A stretch of 64,000 nucleotides of DNA, from NCBI GenBank assembly GCA_033239125.1, contig BSWB01000003.1:108024320-108088319 (forward strand). Reading direction: 5' to 3'. The notes under the pieces are model-generated. The model saw only the letters and a program-made list of their open reading frames with translations, did no database searches and was not told the DNA's origin. This DNA comes from Fagopyrum homotropicum (lineage: Eukaryota > Streptophyta > Magnoliopsida > Caryophyllales > Polygonaceae). Shown here one piece after another: positions 45,413 to 57,265 of this stretch (the first letter of the stretch is position 1; the number at the start of each line of letters is the position of its first letter). The translations under genes and the position numbers were made by a program.

Positions 45413-46426
45413 GGAGCTGAGTTGTGCTGAGCCAGGGCTGAGCCGCCCCTGCGCCTCAGGAGGGCCGTCCCTACTCCTTGCCCGATCCACCCCTGCGGGT
45501 TTGTGCGGCTGCAACCACCTTTGTTGACCTCTTGACCTTGATTTTGGCTAGCTTCCTATATAAGCTTCCCATTGCTTCAGATGAAGGGTTTTTTCATCTC
45601 TCCAGCTTCTCTCTTCCTCCTCACATTCATCTTTTCCTCTCCTCTTCCTTGATCTTCTTTGATCTCTCCTTGATCTTGTGTGTGAGTTTTTGAGAGTTTG
45701 ATTGTGGTTTTAGCTTTCGATGATCATGAGGATGATGATGAGTGTTGTTTCTGTTGTGTTGAGGTTGTGAAGGTATTGATTGCTCTTAGTTGTTGCTTAG
45801 GGTTCTGTTGTGGTAATATCTCCATCTCCATCTTCTTTCCTTCTTCTTCCTTGCTTCTTTCTTTCTTGTTTAGCTTAGGATCACAAGCTGAGCTTGTGTG
45901 GATCCTTTCCTGATGTTTTGATGTTCATACATGTGTATATATGTATGTGTGATGCTGTTGTGTGAAGGAGAAGTAAAGAGAGTCGGGAAAGAGATCGAAG
46001 AGAAGTCGGGGCCAATCCTCTACACAGACAGCCGCCCCTGCACCTGCCTTGAGCCGCCCCTGCGCCTCACTGGTTCAGCCCTTGCATCCTTTGTTTCCGC
46101 TGGTGCGTTCAGGGCATACCTTGTTGGTATGATTCCTTCTTTCCTTTCTTTTGGCCTTCGCTTAGATGTTGGCTAGGCTAGCTAGGTTAGGATGAGTTTG
46201 ATGAGTTGCATGATAGAGATGTGTCTTAGGCACTTGTGTTTATGTTTAGGATATGCCTCAGACATTAGTGAGCATGTTATGATCTCGAGATTTAGATTGA
46301 GCTTGTAGGTTGGTTATGGTTATGGAGACGAGTCTCCTAACCCTTGTAGTATCTGATGATGTGTGCGTTGCTATTGTAGACGTTGATTACTTTCCCAAGG
46401 GGAAGCTGTGACGTGGTATTGATTAC
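45413..46426 (+). mobile_element. LTR-like promoter segment (left part), continued at 53095-53421
   Basis: A plus-strand segment with TATATAA at 45557-45563 and a pyrimidine-rich leader after it. GAGCCGCCCCTGCGCCTCA occurs exactly at 45440-45458 and 46051-46069, with a partial copy at 46030. It is split by element E, and the sequence after E (53095-53421) matches the middle of the Tekay-like LTR. Open frames in the leader are short and judged non-coding. Confidence 0.6.
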
Positions 46427-47992
46427 TGATGACATGAATTATATACCATTATAATCATGCATATTGTAGAGGTTTACTTTCCATTTAGAGAGAACTTGTG
46501 TACCTTTTAGGCTTTATTCATTTATATTCCAAAAATAGAGGTCTACACGAGTTTTGGTTGAATTGTAGGTAAATTCGGTGGATTTGGAAGCAAAAGTGGA
46601 GCAAGGAGCATCTAAGGCTATTAGGGAAGCTTAAGGAGTCTTAGAGGAATCACAAAGAGCAAAGGAGTTGCGTAAAAGAGTCACAAAAGGGAGGAAGGAA
46701 ACAAGCCAAAAGACGAGCATTCTCTAGTGATGAAAATTGTGCCAATTACATATAAATCGGACGATTTTTCCTTCATAAAATCGTACGGTTTTCCTTGTAA
46801 ATCGACTAGCACGATTTTTCTACCTTTCGGCCCAAGGATAAAGACGACTCAAAGCCCATCACTTTTAGGCTGGAGAAGTGTTTTGCAAAGCGGCCCATTA
46901 GCAAGGAACTATTGATTGGAACCCTAGGAACGGAAACGGGGTTCCGCAGTGGGAAATCTTTACACGTTTGAGAGAGATTGAAGATTCTTGGATTCCCTTG
47001 CGATTCTTGTGATTTGTGAACATAATACTGAGTAATTGGAGATATAATTTGATTAGGTTTGAATTTGGTTTACAGATTTGGAGATTATTGAGTTTTCATT
47101 CAAGATTCAGGTTTATTTGATTTATTCACTCAATCTCAATTTTGATTTGATTTTGAAAATGGTTGGCTAAAACCTTTGTGATTATGGGGAGAATAGTTTA
47201 TGATTGAGGCTTAGATGATGATAGACTGAACTCATTCAAACATTTGGACTCTGAGAGTTTAGATTTTAACTTTGCGACAATAGATAAATCACCCTGTTCT
47301 TGAGAAAATCGTCCGATTTAATGATGAACAAGTCGATTTATTCCTCTGACGATCTTTAATTGATTTATTCTTTAACCAAAGTTAATCCTTGCCTAAATCC
47401 CAACCTTGCTTAACCTTTTTAACCTCTATTTAAGTGTATGAAGAGACTTCATCATTGATTCTACATTTAATAGATTAAGATTGTAAGATTTGGGTAATAG
47501 AGAGACTCGACATCCTTTATTAAGGTTTAAGTGTGCTTTCTATCTTTACCTTGGAGAGTCACATCCTGGGGTTTTTGGTTGTTAGTTTGAGTGTAATTCT
47601 TGTTCTTAGATCTTTCTATATTGCAGCCTCAACAACCCTTATAGAGAGAGCCTTTGGATTAGACAAATAGGTTTCGAAACTTCACCGTACGATATCTACC
47701 TTTGAAACACATAACCTTGGCAGTATAAACTGTGTCCTTTGATCTTTAGAAGTGTCTTGAATCGAAAGCCGCAGTCGGATACTTGAATCCTTGGAATCAT
47801 TTCCCTCCTTCGTTAATCACAAAGCTTTTGCACTTTGTTAGATAACTGAAATTGATTTTATTCTCACCAAATCCTTGAGTTCGACGTTGGAATTTCTTTC
47901 CTTACTACAACTGATCCGTACACTGCGGGTTCGCTTTGATTTGAGTTCTAGATATAAATTTAAAACTAGTGACGCACACTTTCGAGCGAACA
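46427..47992 (+). repeat. Element E 5' LTR
   Basis: 1,566 bp. Dyads AAATCGGACGATTT at 46754-46767 and AAATCGTCCGATTT at 47306-47319. No clear TATA box, although the segment at 46856-46900 is the counterpart of the B LTR start region. Confidence 0.92.
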
Positions 47993-47998
47993 AGTTTT

Positions 47999-48016
47999 TG
48001 GCGCCGTTTCCGGGGA
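47999..48016 (+). promoter_or_regulatory. Element E primer-binding site, tRNA-Asp type
   Basis: TGGCGCCGTTTCCGGGGA; one base differs from element F. Confidence 0.87.
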
Positions 48017-48119
48017 TTTGATCTAGACCAAATTCGGTTTTCGGTTGTCTAGCTTGAGAGCTCTTGCTCTTGTAATTTGATTTGTCTACTTGAGTGATCT
48101 TTGCAGATTCTTTAGGTAT

Positions 48120-48285
48120 ATGCGAAAGACTAGATCTACCAAAGATCTAGTTCCTTTGGACCCCGAATTTGAGAAAACTTTATGAAGAAAGTTGAAGGTA
48201 AAGAAAATGGCTGAAAATAATGAGAGAAACATCCAAGCTGAGTTGGATGAAGCTCAACGTCAACTTAAGTTGAGTGAGAAAACTC
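48120..48285 (+). pseudogene. Element E gag N-terminus, truncated
   Basis: ATG at 48120 reads RKTRSTKDLVPLDPEFEKT and then a TGA (CGA in relatives); the coiled segment follows up to KTR. It ends at the inversion junction. Confidence 0.85.
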
Positions 48286-49456
48286 GTGTAGACCTCTATT
48301 TCCGGAATATAACTGAATAAAGCCTAAAAGGTATACAAGTTCTCTCTAAATGCAAGGTAAATCGAGGTAAACCTCTACAATATGCATGATTATAATGGTA
48401 TATAATTCATGTTATCAAAATACCCCATACTTTCCCCTTACTTGTCCCCAAGCAAGATTCAAACCTAGAATACAAGATGTCATAGATTATATACATGAAA
48501 ACTCAAAAACCTTTTGTTTGGTAGTGCTTCTTCTTATTGGATCACCCTCAAAGTGAGATTTCAAGACATAGGAAGACAAGGCATGTACCAATGATAATAA
48601 TAATATGAACTACTCTCTTTTCTTTCTCAAAAACACAAATAAAAGACATGATGAAGATGTAGATGCAATTAAAATCAAACAAGTCTAAGCCATGAAGTCT
48701 TAAATACATGCATAAAAGTCTCAAGGTCTTCCAATCAAAGAAAAGGTCTAAGAAACGTGTTAAAGGAGGGAATTCTTTTAGGGAATTGTGTTGCTAATCC
48801 GGGAAAGAGAAACAACATAATACCTTCAACAACTTTACTTCACCACACATGCTTTGCATCTAAAAGCTTTGCTTTCTTTATACTTTACTTTTTTGAGAGT
48901 ATGGACAACGGTGCACAATAACCGAAGCCTAGGAGATCGGTGTTTCTCAATTTCGAGATGCCACAAACCCTTTATGCACATACCATATCCCGTTAGGACT
49001 TGTCGTTCAATCGGACTTTGGCAAGACGCAAACACCCGGCTATGTGAATGGTGCCGAGTTACTCATCCTCATGTTCAACGTCCCCAAACTTATAATTTGC
49101 TAAACTTTCACTTAACACGTTTTTATTGGCCCTCCCACATCAAACATGCCTTTTTCAATCACCTATCCTAATTCCCGGATGGTAAAAAGGAGGTCAAATA
49201 TTTCATTGAGGAGCTAGCATGAACAAGATATGAATTAGAGAAGAAGTGAATTGCCTTGGTCATTCTTATATGATGCAAAAGAACTTATAATATAGCTTCG
49301 ACCATTATTTCATTCTCTGATCAAAACATCAAGATCATATAAACCATTCATGTGTTCAAGTAAGAAAAGTAAGCTCATTCATGCTATAATTAAAATCTCA
49401 ACACAACCACGTCATCTTTTTGCCTTTTCCACATCACAATTCTCATCATAAAGGTC
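48286..49456 (-). repeat. Left arm of element E inverted repeat (LTR start, PPT, spacer)
   Basis: Reverse complement of 50418-51592. It contains 132 bases of LTR start (48286-48417), then the inverted PPT and spacer. Both arms carry an antisense-type ORF with LWQDxNTRLCEWCRVTHPH. Confidence 0.9.
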
Positions 49457-50312
49457 CCAAGCATCATCTTTTCTCATGTCCATGAATGTGCCATAAGAGA
49501 GAGATTGGAGATGGAATTGTGATTCCACATCCAACCCTTTATAATAGATCTCCAACAATACCAGCTTTGAAATGCCATGGTGTGGGCAATCCAATAAGAG
49601 ATCATGAAACCTTTCCCAAGATTGAAGCAAACTTTCGTTAGGTTTCATAGAAAATGCATTGATCTTATTTCTCAATTCCGCCGTTTTGGTTGGCGGGAAG
49701 AACTTGGTGAGAAACTCCGAAGATAGATCCTCCCATGTGGCCAACTTTACAGCTAGAAGAGTTTGATACCAAGCTAAAGCTTTGTCCTTCAAAGAGAAGA
49801 AGAATGGTTTGATCTTGTAATTAATTGTGGTAGCCTTCTTCGGCTTCAATGTCTCCATGAGAATCTCGACATTCTGCAAGTGTTGGTGTGGAGATTCAGC
49901 ACTTGCCCCACCAATTTGACTTTGACGAACCATGGTAATAACTTGTGGGCTAAAGCTGAATTCCTGGATGTCCTCAGCTCTGAAATTCACACCTAGACGG
50001 CGTGGTTGCTGAATTAGATCCATCCTTTGCCCCAGAGTTCGTGGTTCATCCCCTCTGTTAGCAACTCTCACATTCCCAGCTGGAATGCGAGGAACAACCG
50101 GTGGTCTTGGGCTGTTACGAACGGGATGAATCACCGGATCAATTTCCTCAAGTTCCGGCATGTCCGGATCGATTTCTTCATCATCGGATGAATCATCTCT
50201 AGTGGACTTAGTTGGTTTTTTGACTTTCTTCTTCTTTCTTGCATCATTCAGCTCCAACTTCATGTCCAACATCATAGCCCTGAGTTCATCAATTTGGAAT
50301 TAATGACTCGTT
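49457..50312 (-). pseudogene. Element E gag fragment in antisense (loop of the inverted repeat)
   Basis: Minus strand reads FQIDELRAMMLDMKLELND, EPRTLGQRMDLIQQPRRLG, FSLKDKALAWYQT, FLTKFFPPTKTAELRNKIN and CPHHGISKLVLLEIYYKGL, then DMRKDDAWD, where it is joined to spacer sequence. This middle part of gag is open for about 280 codons. It lacks its start (a TAA sits before FQIDEL) and its Asn-rich end. Confidence 0.9.
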
Positions 50313-51457
50313 TCCGCGTCCACATGAGCTTTCCACTATGACATTCTCATTTGTATGCTTTCTTTAAAAAATTATGAGTTTTCAAAAATTTCTTTGTGTG
50401 CTTCTTATGATGGAAATGACCTCTATGATGAGAATTGTGATGTGGAAAAGGCAAAAAGATGACGTGGTTGTGTTGAGATTTTAATTATAGCATGAATGAG
50501 CTTACTTTTCTTACTTGAACACATGAATGGTTTATATGATCTTGATGTTTTGATAAGAGAATGAAATAATGGTCGAAGCTATATTATAAGTTCTTTTGCA
50601 TCATATAAGAATGACCAAGGCAATTCACTCCTTCTCTAATTCATATCTTGTTCATGCTAGCTCCTCAATGAAATATTTGACCTCCTTTTTACCATCCGGG
50701 AATTAGGATAGGTGATTAAAAAAAAGGCATGTTTGATGTGGGAGGGCCAATACAAATGTATTAAGTGAAAGTTTAGCAAATTATAAGTTTGGGGACGTTG
50801 AACATGAGGATGAGTAACTCGGCACCATTCACATAGCCGGGTGTTTGTGTCTTGCCAAAGTCCGATTGAACGACAAGTCCTAACGGGATATGGTATGTGC
50901 ATCAAGGGTTTGAGGCGTCTCGAAATTGAGAAACGCCGATCTCCTAGGCTTCGGTTATTATGCACCGCTGTCGATACTCTCAAAAAGTAAAGTATAAAGA
51001 AAGCAAAGCTTTTACATGCAAAGCATGTGTGGTGAAGTAAAGTTCTTGAAGGTATTATGTTGTTTCTCTTTCCCGGATTAGCACCACAATTCCCTAAAAG
51101 AATTCCCTCCTTTAACACGTTTCTTAGACCTTTTTCTTGATTGGAAGACCTTGAGACTTTTATGCATGTATTTAAGACTTCACGGCTTAGACTTGTTTGG
51201 TTTTAATTGCCTCTACATCTTCATCATGTCTTTTATTTGTGTTTTTGAGAAAGAAAAGAGAGTAGTTCATATTGTTATTATCATTGATACATGCCTTGTC
51301 TTCCCATGTCTTAAAACATCACTTTGAGAGTGATCCAATAAGAGGAAGCACTACCAAATAAAAGGTTTTTGAGTTTTCATGTATATAATCCATGACATCT
51401 TGTATTCTAGGTTTGAATCTTGCTTGGGGACAAGCAAGGGGCAAGTATGGGGTATTT
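50313..51457 (+). other. Element E plus-strand spacer (right arm) and PPT
   Basis: Spacer with the conserved block shared by B and D (about 50780-50970). The minus strand has a 153-codon open frame (51118-50657) with RSIGLWQDTNTRLCEWC. PPT AAGTATGGGGTATTTT ends at 51457. Confidence 0.8.
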
Positions 51458-53094
51458 TGATGACAGGAATTATATACCATTATAATCATGCATATTGTAG
51501 AGGTTTACCTCGATCTACCTTGCATTTAGAGAGAACTTGTGTACCTTTAAAGCTTTATTCATTTATATTCCGGAAATAGAGGTCTACACGAGTCTTGGTT
51601 GAATTGTAGGTAATTTCGATGGATTTGGAAGCAAAAGTGGAGCAAGGAGCATCTAAGGCTATTAGGGAAGCTTAAGGAGTCTTAGAGGAATCACAAAGAG
51701 CAAAGGAGTTGCGTAAAAGAGTCACAAAAGGGAGGAAGGAAACAAGCCAAAAGACGAGCATTCTATGTTAAACAAAATGGTGCCAATTACATATAAATCG
51801 GACGATTTTTCCTTCATAAAATCGTACAGTTTTCCTTGTAAATAGACTAGCACGATTTTTCTACCTTTCGGCCCAAGGATAAAGACGACTCAAAGCCCAT
51901 CACTTTTAGGCTGGAGAAGTGTTTTGCCAAGCGGCCCATTAGCAAGGAACTATAGATTGGAACCCTAGGAACGGAAACGGGGATTCCGCAGCGGGAAATC
52001 TTTACACGTTTCAGAGAGATTGAAGATTCTTGGAAGAGAATTGAAGGGAAATAGCCGGAGTCAATCTTGAAAATTATTTGTGAGATTCTTTGTTTCCCTT
52101 GCGATTCTTGTGATTTGTGAACATAATACTAAGTAATTGGAGAGATACTTTGATTAGGTTTGAATTTGGTTTACAGATTTGGAGATTATTGAGTTTTCAC
52201 TGAAGATTCAGGTTTATTTGATTTATTCACTCAATCTCAATTTTGATTTGATTTTGAAAATGGTTGGCTAAAACCTTTGTTATTCTAGGGAGAATAGTTG
52301 ATTACTAAGGCTTAGATGATGATAGACTGAACTCATTCAAACATTTGGACTCTGAGAGTTTAGATTTTAACTTTGCGACAACAGATAAATCGCCCTGTTC
52401 TTGAGAAAATCGTCCGATTTAATGATGAACAGGTCGATTTATTCCTTTAACGATCTTTAATTGATTTATTCTTTAACCAAAGTTAATCCTTGCCTAAATC
52501 CCAACCTTGCTTAACCTTTTTAACCTCTATTTAAGTGTATGAAGAGACTTCATCATAGATTCTACATTTAATAGATTAAGATTGTAAGATTTGGGTAATA
52601 GAGAGACTCGACATCCTTTATTAAGGTTTAAGTGTGCTTTCTATCTTTACCTTGGAGAGTCACATCCTGGGGTTTTGGGTAGTTAGTTTGAGTGTAATTC
52701 TTGTTCTTAGATCTTTCTATATTGCAGCCTCAACAACCCTTATAGAGAGAGCCTTTGGATTAGACAAATAGGTTTCGGAACTTCACCGAACGATATCTAC
52801 CTTTGAAACACATAACCTTGGCAATATAAAATCTGTCCTTTGATCTTTAGAAGTGTCTTGAATCGAAAGCCGCAGTCGGATACTTGAATCCTTGGAATCA
52901 TTTCCATCCTTTGTTAATCACAAAAGCTTTTGCACTTTGTTAGATAAGTGAAATTGATTTTATTCTCACCAAATCCCTGAGTTCGACTCTGGAATTTCTT
53001 GCCTTACTACAGCTGATCCGTATACTGCGGGTTATCTTTGCTTTGAGTTCTAGATATAAATTTAAAACTAGTGACGCACACTTTCGAGCGAACA
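51458..53094 (+). repeat. Element E 3' LTR
   Basis: 1,637 bp; dyads at 51795-51808 and 52407-52420, the latter inside outer arms CCTGTTC and GAACAGG. Confidence 0.92.
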
Positions 53095-53421
53095 ATTGCG
53101 AGTATTACAGGTAAGTCTATAGGACTTACTTAGCGTACAATTGTGGATTGGTGTGATTGTAATGGTTGTGTGTGCTCATATGATCGTGCATTTATAACCT
53201 AAACCGGACTAGGATGACCACTTATTATATTTAATGGCCCAAGTGTATTATAACGGGTCTTGACCACTTGCCTCCGCATGCGGGTAGGAGAAGGTGCCCT
53301 GAAGATGATCTCACAGGGGGGTGACGAGTGATGATCACCCCATGCAAAACCCTTGTGTTACGTTGGAAGGGAAGAGGTTCTTGAGGTTCCTCGTATTACA
53401 AAATAAGTTGAATTAGTAATG
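53095..53421 (+). mobile_element. Tekay-like LTR segment (right part), cut by element F
   Basis: Shares GGTAAGTC...GACTTACTTAGC, TAACCTAAACCGG, GGCCCAAGTGTAT and AAATAAGTTGAATTAG with element A's LTR. It ends where the F LTR begins. The hairpin over GTAAGTC has a five-base loop here. Confidence 0.75.
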
Positions 53422-54444
53422 TGATAGCATGTATTGTAGTCTATGTTTTGGGGCTGGTTTAGACGTTTTATCTTCATAAATCTACATGTATGGATGTATA
53501 TTCTGCGGTTATATTGTTGTTTTGTCTACCTTTGCGAGAATCGAGGTCTATACCTAGTTTCGTTGTAATTGTAGGTAAAATGGCACGTTTTACATCGAAA
53601 TGGAGCTAAGGAGATAAGGAGTCATTGGAGCTACATTCTAGAGCTTAAGGAAAACCTCAAGAAGCATGGAAATGATGAAGAAGATTTACTTTGAACCAGA
53701 TTCGAGAGATTTCATATTCAGTTGAGATTCACCTCGGCCAGCTACAGTACCACCTCAACAAAGGTGATCTTGAGGAGCGTCCCGACCGAGGCGAACACCC
53801 TGCCGCCGGCGAAATCTTTATTTTTGGCTGAGATCTTTTATTTTTGGAAAGAAGATATCTTATATTTTTGGCTGGATTTCTGGAAGAAAGATATGATTTC
53901 TGATTGATTTATTTTAAGCGATATGAATATATTTTATAGGAAATTATCTTTGTAAGATATTTTATCTTTGGAAGAATATTATCCTATATAATGGGTTGGA
54001 TTTTCCACAAGTTCAACCATGCTTGGAGCATCCAGCAATTGGGAGATTATCTGAAGGATTTGAAGGAAGAATTGAAGGAAGTATTGAAGGATTGAAGTTT
54101 AGGAAGGAAGGGATCATAGCTAGAGTTGCTTTTTGAAGGAGTTTGTAAGACTTTCTTAGATTGTCTTTTTGGTTGATTGTCTTTGCTGATTTGTGATTGA
54201 GGAACACAGTTTGTTTGTTATTTGATTCAGTTACTGAGACCTTTTTCTTAAGGTTTTCTTGTTTGAATATTGATTTCTTTTCCTTTAAATTAATTATTGT
54301 TATCATGATGATTATTGGCTAAGTTTCTTATGCGATTCTAGGGTAATTGGCTGAAAGTTGTGGGAAAGACGATGATAGAATGATCTTAATCCTAGCAGGA
54401 CCCTGAAAGCTCGAGTTTTTGGCACACACCATTTGGAGCGAACA
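53422..54444 (+). repeat. Element F 5' LTR (internally deleted)
   Basis: Starts TGATAGCATG (compare TGTTAGCATG of B) and ends GAGCGAACA. The start is placed by that similarity. TATA at 53985-53991; dyad-related motifs at 53730-53800. About 0.6 kb seems missing after 54405, including the region of the nested palindrome. Confidence 0.75.
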
Positions 54445-54450
54445 AGTTTT

Positions 54451-54468
54451 TGGCGCCGTTGCCGGGGA
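54451..54468 (+). promoter_or_regulatory. Element F primer-binding site, tRNA-Asp type
   Basis: TGGCGCCGTTGCCGGGGA, six bases after the LTR end. Confidence 0.9.
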
Positions 54469-54570
54469 CTTGGTCTAGACCAATCCGGTTTCGTTGTCTT
54501 TCAGGGCTATTGCCCTTGTTGCTATTAACCACTCTACTTGAGTGATTTCGCTGGATCCTTTCTTAGGTTT

Positions 54571-55900
54571 ATGCGAAGAATCCGTGTTGGAAAGAAAATC
54601 GTTCCTTACGATCCCGAACCAGAAAAGACATACAAGCGAAGATTAAGAGAGGCTAAGATGGCCAATCAAGACGATCGCGATATTGAGGCCGAGTTGAAGG
54701 AGGCATTGGAACAACTACACGTCAATAGAGAAGAACTGCAGCGAGAGAGAGAAGAGACTCGCGCAAGAACTAAAGGAATTCAAGCAGACATGGCCACTCT
54801 AAGGGGCCAGTTTCTGCCTCGACTGATCCCTTATCCTCGACCGAGGCAGGACCCAGTCCCAGTTTCCCCGGACGATGTGCACCTACCACCTCGGATGCCT
54901 GTCCGAGATGTTCTTTTTGCTGGAGTTCCACAAACCCTAGGACAGAGGATGGACCCTAATCAGCAAGTGAGGTGTCCAGGAGTCAACCTAGAAGATCCAG
55001 CTGAGCATGACTACGAACTTCGACCGCAAGTTCTATCCATGATCCGACAATGTCAATTTGGAGGTTTAGAAAGCGCGTCTCCGCATCATCATTTGCAAAA
55101 CTATGAAATTCTGATCGAGACCTTGAGACCTTCAAGACTGAGAACAACAATTAAAAGTTTAGGCCTTTCTATTTCACTTTGAAGGACAAGGCTCTTGCTT
55201 AGTATCAATCTCTTCCGCCCAGAAAGATCGACACTTGGGAAGAGATGACGACGGAGTTTCTAACTAAGTTCTTTCCTCCCTATAAGACCGCTGAAATGAG
55301 GGGAAAGATCAATGCTTTTATCATGAAGGACAAGGAGAGTTTGTCCAAGTCATGGGAGAGATTCAAGGATGTTCTATTGGATTGCCCACATCATGGGATT
55401 CCAAAGATAGAGTTGCTGGAGATTTACTTCAAGGGATTGGATGAAGCTACTCAATTCAATCTCCAACTACTTTCAGCCGGCACATTTTTGGATATGCCGA
55501 TAGACAAAGCTTTGGTATTCATTGAAAATCAAGCTTTACATATGGAGAAATACTCTCATCAAGGAACCAAGAATGAAGCTAGGAGAGTTAGCTTCCAGGA
55601 AACATCATAAAATGGAGCTCAACTCACCATGCTTCGGAATGAGGTAAAAGCATTAAAGGAGCTTTTAGTAGCTCAAACAAAGAAGGAGCAAGATGGAGGA
55701 TATCAAGGAAGAAACAACTATCAAGGGCCGCGGAACAACAATTACAACAACAATAGAAACTCGAACAACAACAATTGGAGATCTAATCAACAAAATCCCG
55801 GTAACCCCTATTTTCATGGTCAAAATGCTCTTAACCCCCCTCTTCTTCTTCTACTCCATTGAGAAGCCAGTAGCCTAGATCAAGTTCGTCCCACCCAGAG
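54571..55900 (+). pseudogene. Element F gag
   Basis: ATG 54571 reads RRIRVGKKIVPYDPEPEKT, a coiled segment, PQTLGQRMDPNQQVRCPG, FGGLESASPHHHLQNYEIL; the frame shifts near 55160, then FFPPYKTAEMRGKINAF, DCPHHGIPKIELLEIYFKGL and an Asn-rich tail. Stops include TGG to TAG near 55199 and TAA at 55608. A dyad at 54835-54846 lies within the proline-rich coding part. Confidence 0.88.
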
Positions 55901-57127
55901 AAGAAGGATGCAGTGTTGGATGCAATTTTGATCATGCTCAATGCCATGGAGACATCAATGAATTCATTTTCAAAGGCACAAAAAGCCTTAGAGGAACAAT
56001 TCTTTAACAAGGCAAATGAAGCGCCAAGAGATCCAGGGAAGCTCCCAGCAAGGACAGAGAGCAACCCTAAGGGACAAATTATGGCAATAACGATAAGAAG
56101 TGGACTGAAAACTGCAGATCCAGTACCTCGGTCAGTGCCAGAACAAACGAAGAACACCTTGGTTCAGGATCAGACGAGAAACACTTCGGTCAAGGTGCCA
56201 ACCGAGGTGGAGCCCCAAAAAGCGAAAGACAAATCTGAAGTTTATGTTCCACCTCCTTCTTATAAACCACCACTTCCTTTCCCTTAGTCAAGGGCCTGAG
56301 CACATCTAGACAAGCATTTTGGTAAGTGTCTAGACCTAATGAATAAACTACACATTAACATCCCTTTCCTTGATGCCATTCTATGGATGCCCACCTATGG
56401 GAAGTTTCTGAAAGAAATCCTAACAAGGAAGAGGAAGCTGGAAGATTTTGGAGAAGTAAGGATGACATCTAAGTCCTCGGAGCTCATTCAAATAATGAAG
56501 GAGAAGATTCCACCCAAATTGAGAGATCCCGGTTCATATTGCATTCCCTTTCAAGTTGGGGATGTAACTTATGAGGCGTTGTGTGATCTAGGGGCCAGCG
56601 TGAGTATCATCCAACTGAAGCTATGTGAGAAAATCGGACTTGGATAGCCGAAGCAGGTGAATATAAGGCTATACATGGCGGATCGCTTCATTACCCATCC
56701 CGTGGGCATCTTGGAAGACGTTCTCGTCAAGTTAGGTAATTATTACTTACCTATAGATTTTATTGTACTTGACATACCCGAAGATTATCGCGTTCCTATC
56801 ATTCTTGGGAGAACATTTCTAGCAACTTCGGGTTGCAATGTGGATTGTAAGAACGCCAAGTTGAAATTCAACATTGGTGGAGATCATGTGGAATTTGCAT
56901 TGCTTGTTGCAATGAAAGGACAGCCGCTGGAGGATGATATCTTCAACATCTATGATGAAGAAGAATCAAGAGAATTGGTGAGCTCTATCCTTATTAATGA
57001 CCCTCTTGAAAGAGTTTTTAGTTTTAGTTTAGTGGAGGAAGGTATAGATATTTCGTGTGATGCAGATATACGGAGCTTAAAGGCATTGGAAGTAGATCCA
57101 GGAGCTAAGATTGAGAAACTAATTTAG
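55901..57127 (+). pseudogene. Element F gag-pol linker and aspartic protease
   Basis: APRDPGKLPARTESNPKG marks the linker, with dyad-like sequence at 56120-56210. Protease follows after a stop at 56285: DPGSYCIPFQVG, active site CDLGASVSII, a stop at 56645-56647, IDFIVLDIPEDYRVP and ILGRTFLATSGC. The catalytic triad is intact; two stops break the frame. Confidence 0.88.
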
Positions 57128-57265
57128 GGAAAGAAGAGCAATTTAGGTTTCGGTCCCAGTTCCAGTACCTCGACCGAGGCACCTTCTGGACCAAGCGAGG
57201 TGTTCTTATCTTAAGAACATCTCGGTCACCCACCTCGGACACTGACCGAGACAGCAAGCGAGAAG
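57128..57265 (+). repeat. Dyad-rich joint where RT and RNase H are missing, element F
   Basis: CCTCGACCGAGG at 57168-57179 and several CTCGGT/ACCGAG halves up to 57260. In B and D a dyad module ends the protease region and RT follows; here integrase sequence follows instead. Confidence 0.8.

Larger units (their letters stand above)
46427..53094 (+). mobile_element. Element E: pol-less Athila derivative with large internal inverted repeat
   Basis: LTRs 46427-47992 and 51458-53094 (TGATGACA...GCGAACA) with an imperfect target duplication ATTAC/ATTGC. The interior has a PBS, the first 166 bases of gag, then an inverted block (spacer and LTR start, plus antisense gag), then the plus-strand spacer and PPT. 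There is no protease, RT or integrase. The 5' LTR lacks about 55 bases that the 3' LTR has near 52030-52090. It can only move with proteins from elsewhere. Confidence 0.92.

Noticed and set aside
45478..46176. Three short open frames with hydrophobic, Ser/Phe/Leu-rich products
   Set aside because: They follow a TATA box in a pyrimidine-rich LTR leader; composition explains the products and there is no motif.
49412..50275. Separate minus-strand retrotransposon inside E
   Set aside because: It has no LTRs or target duplication of its own; both sides join E spacer or gag at microhomology, so it is an internal inverted copy.
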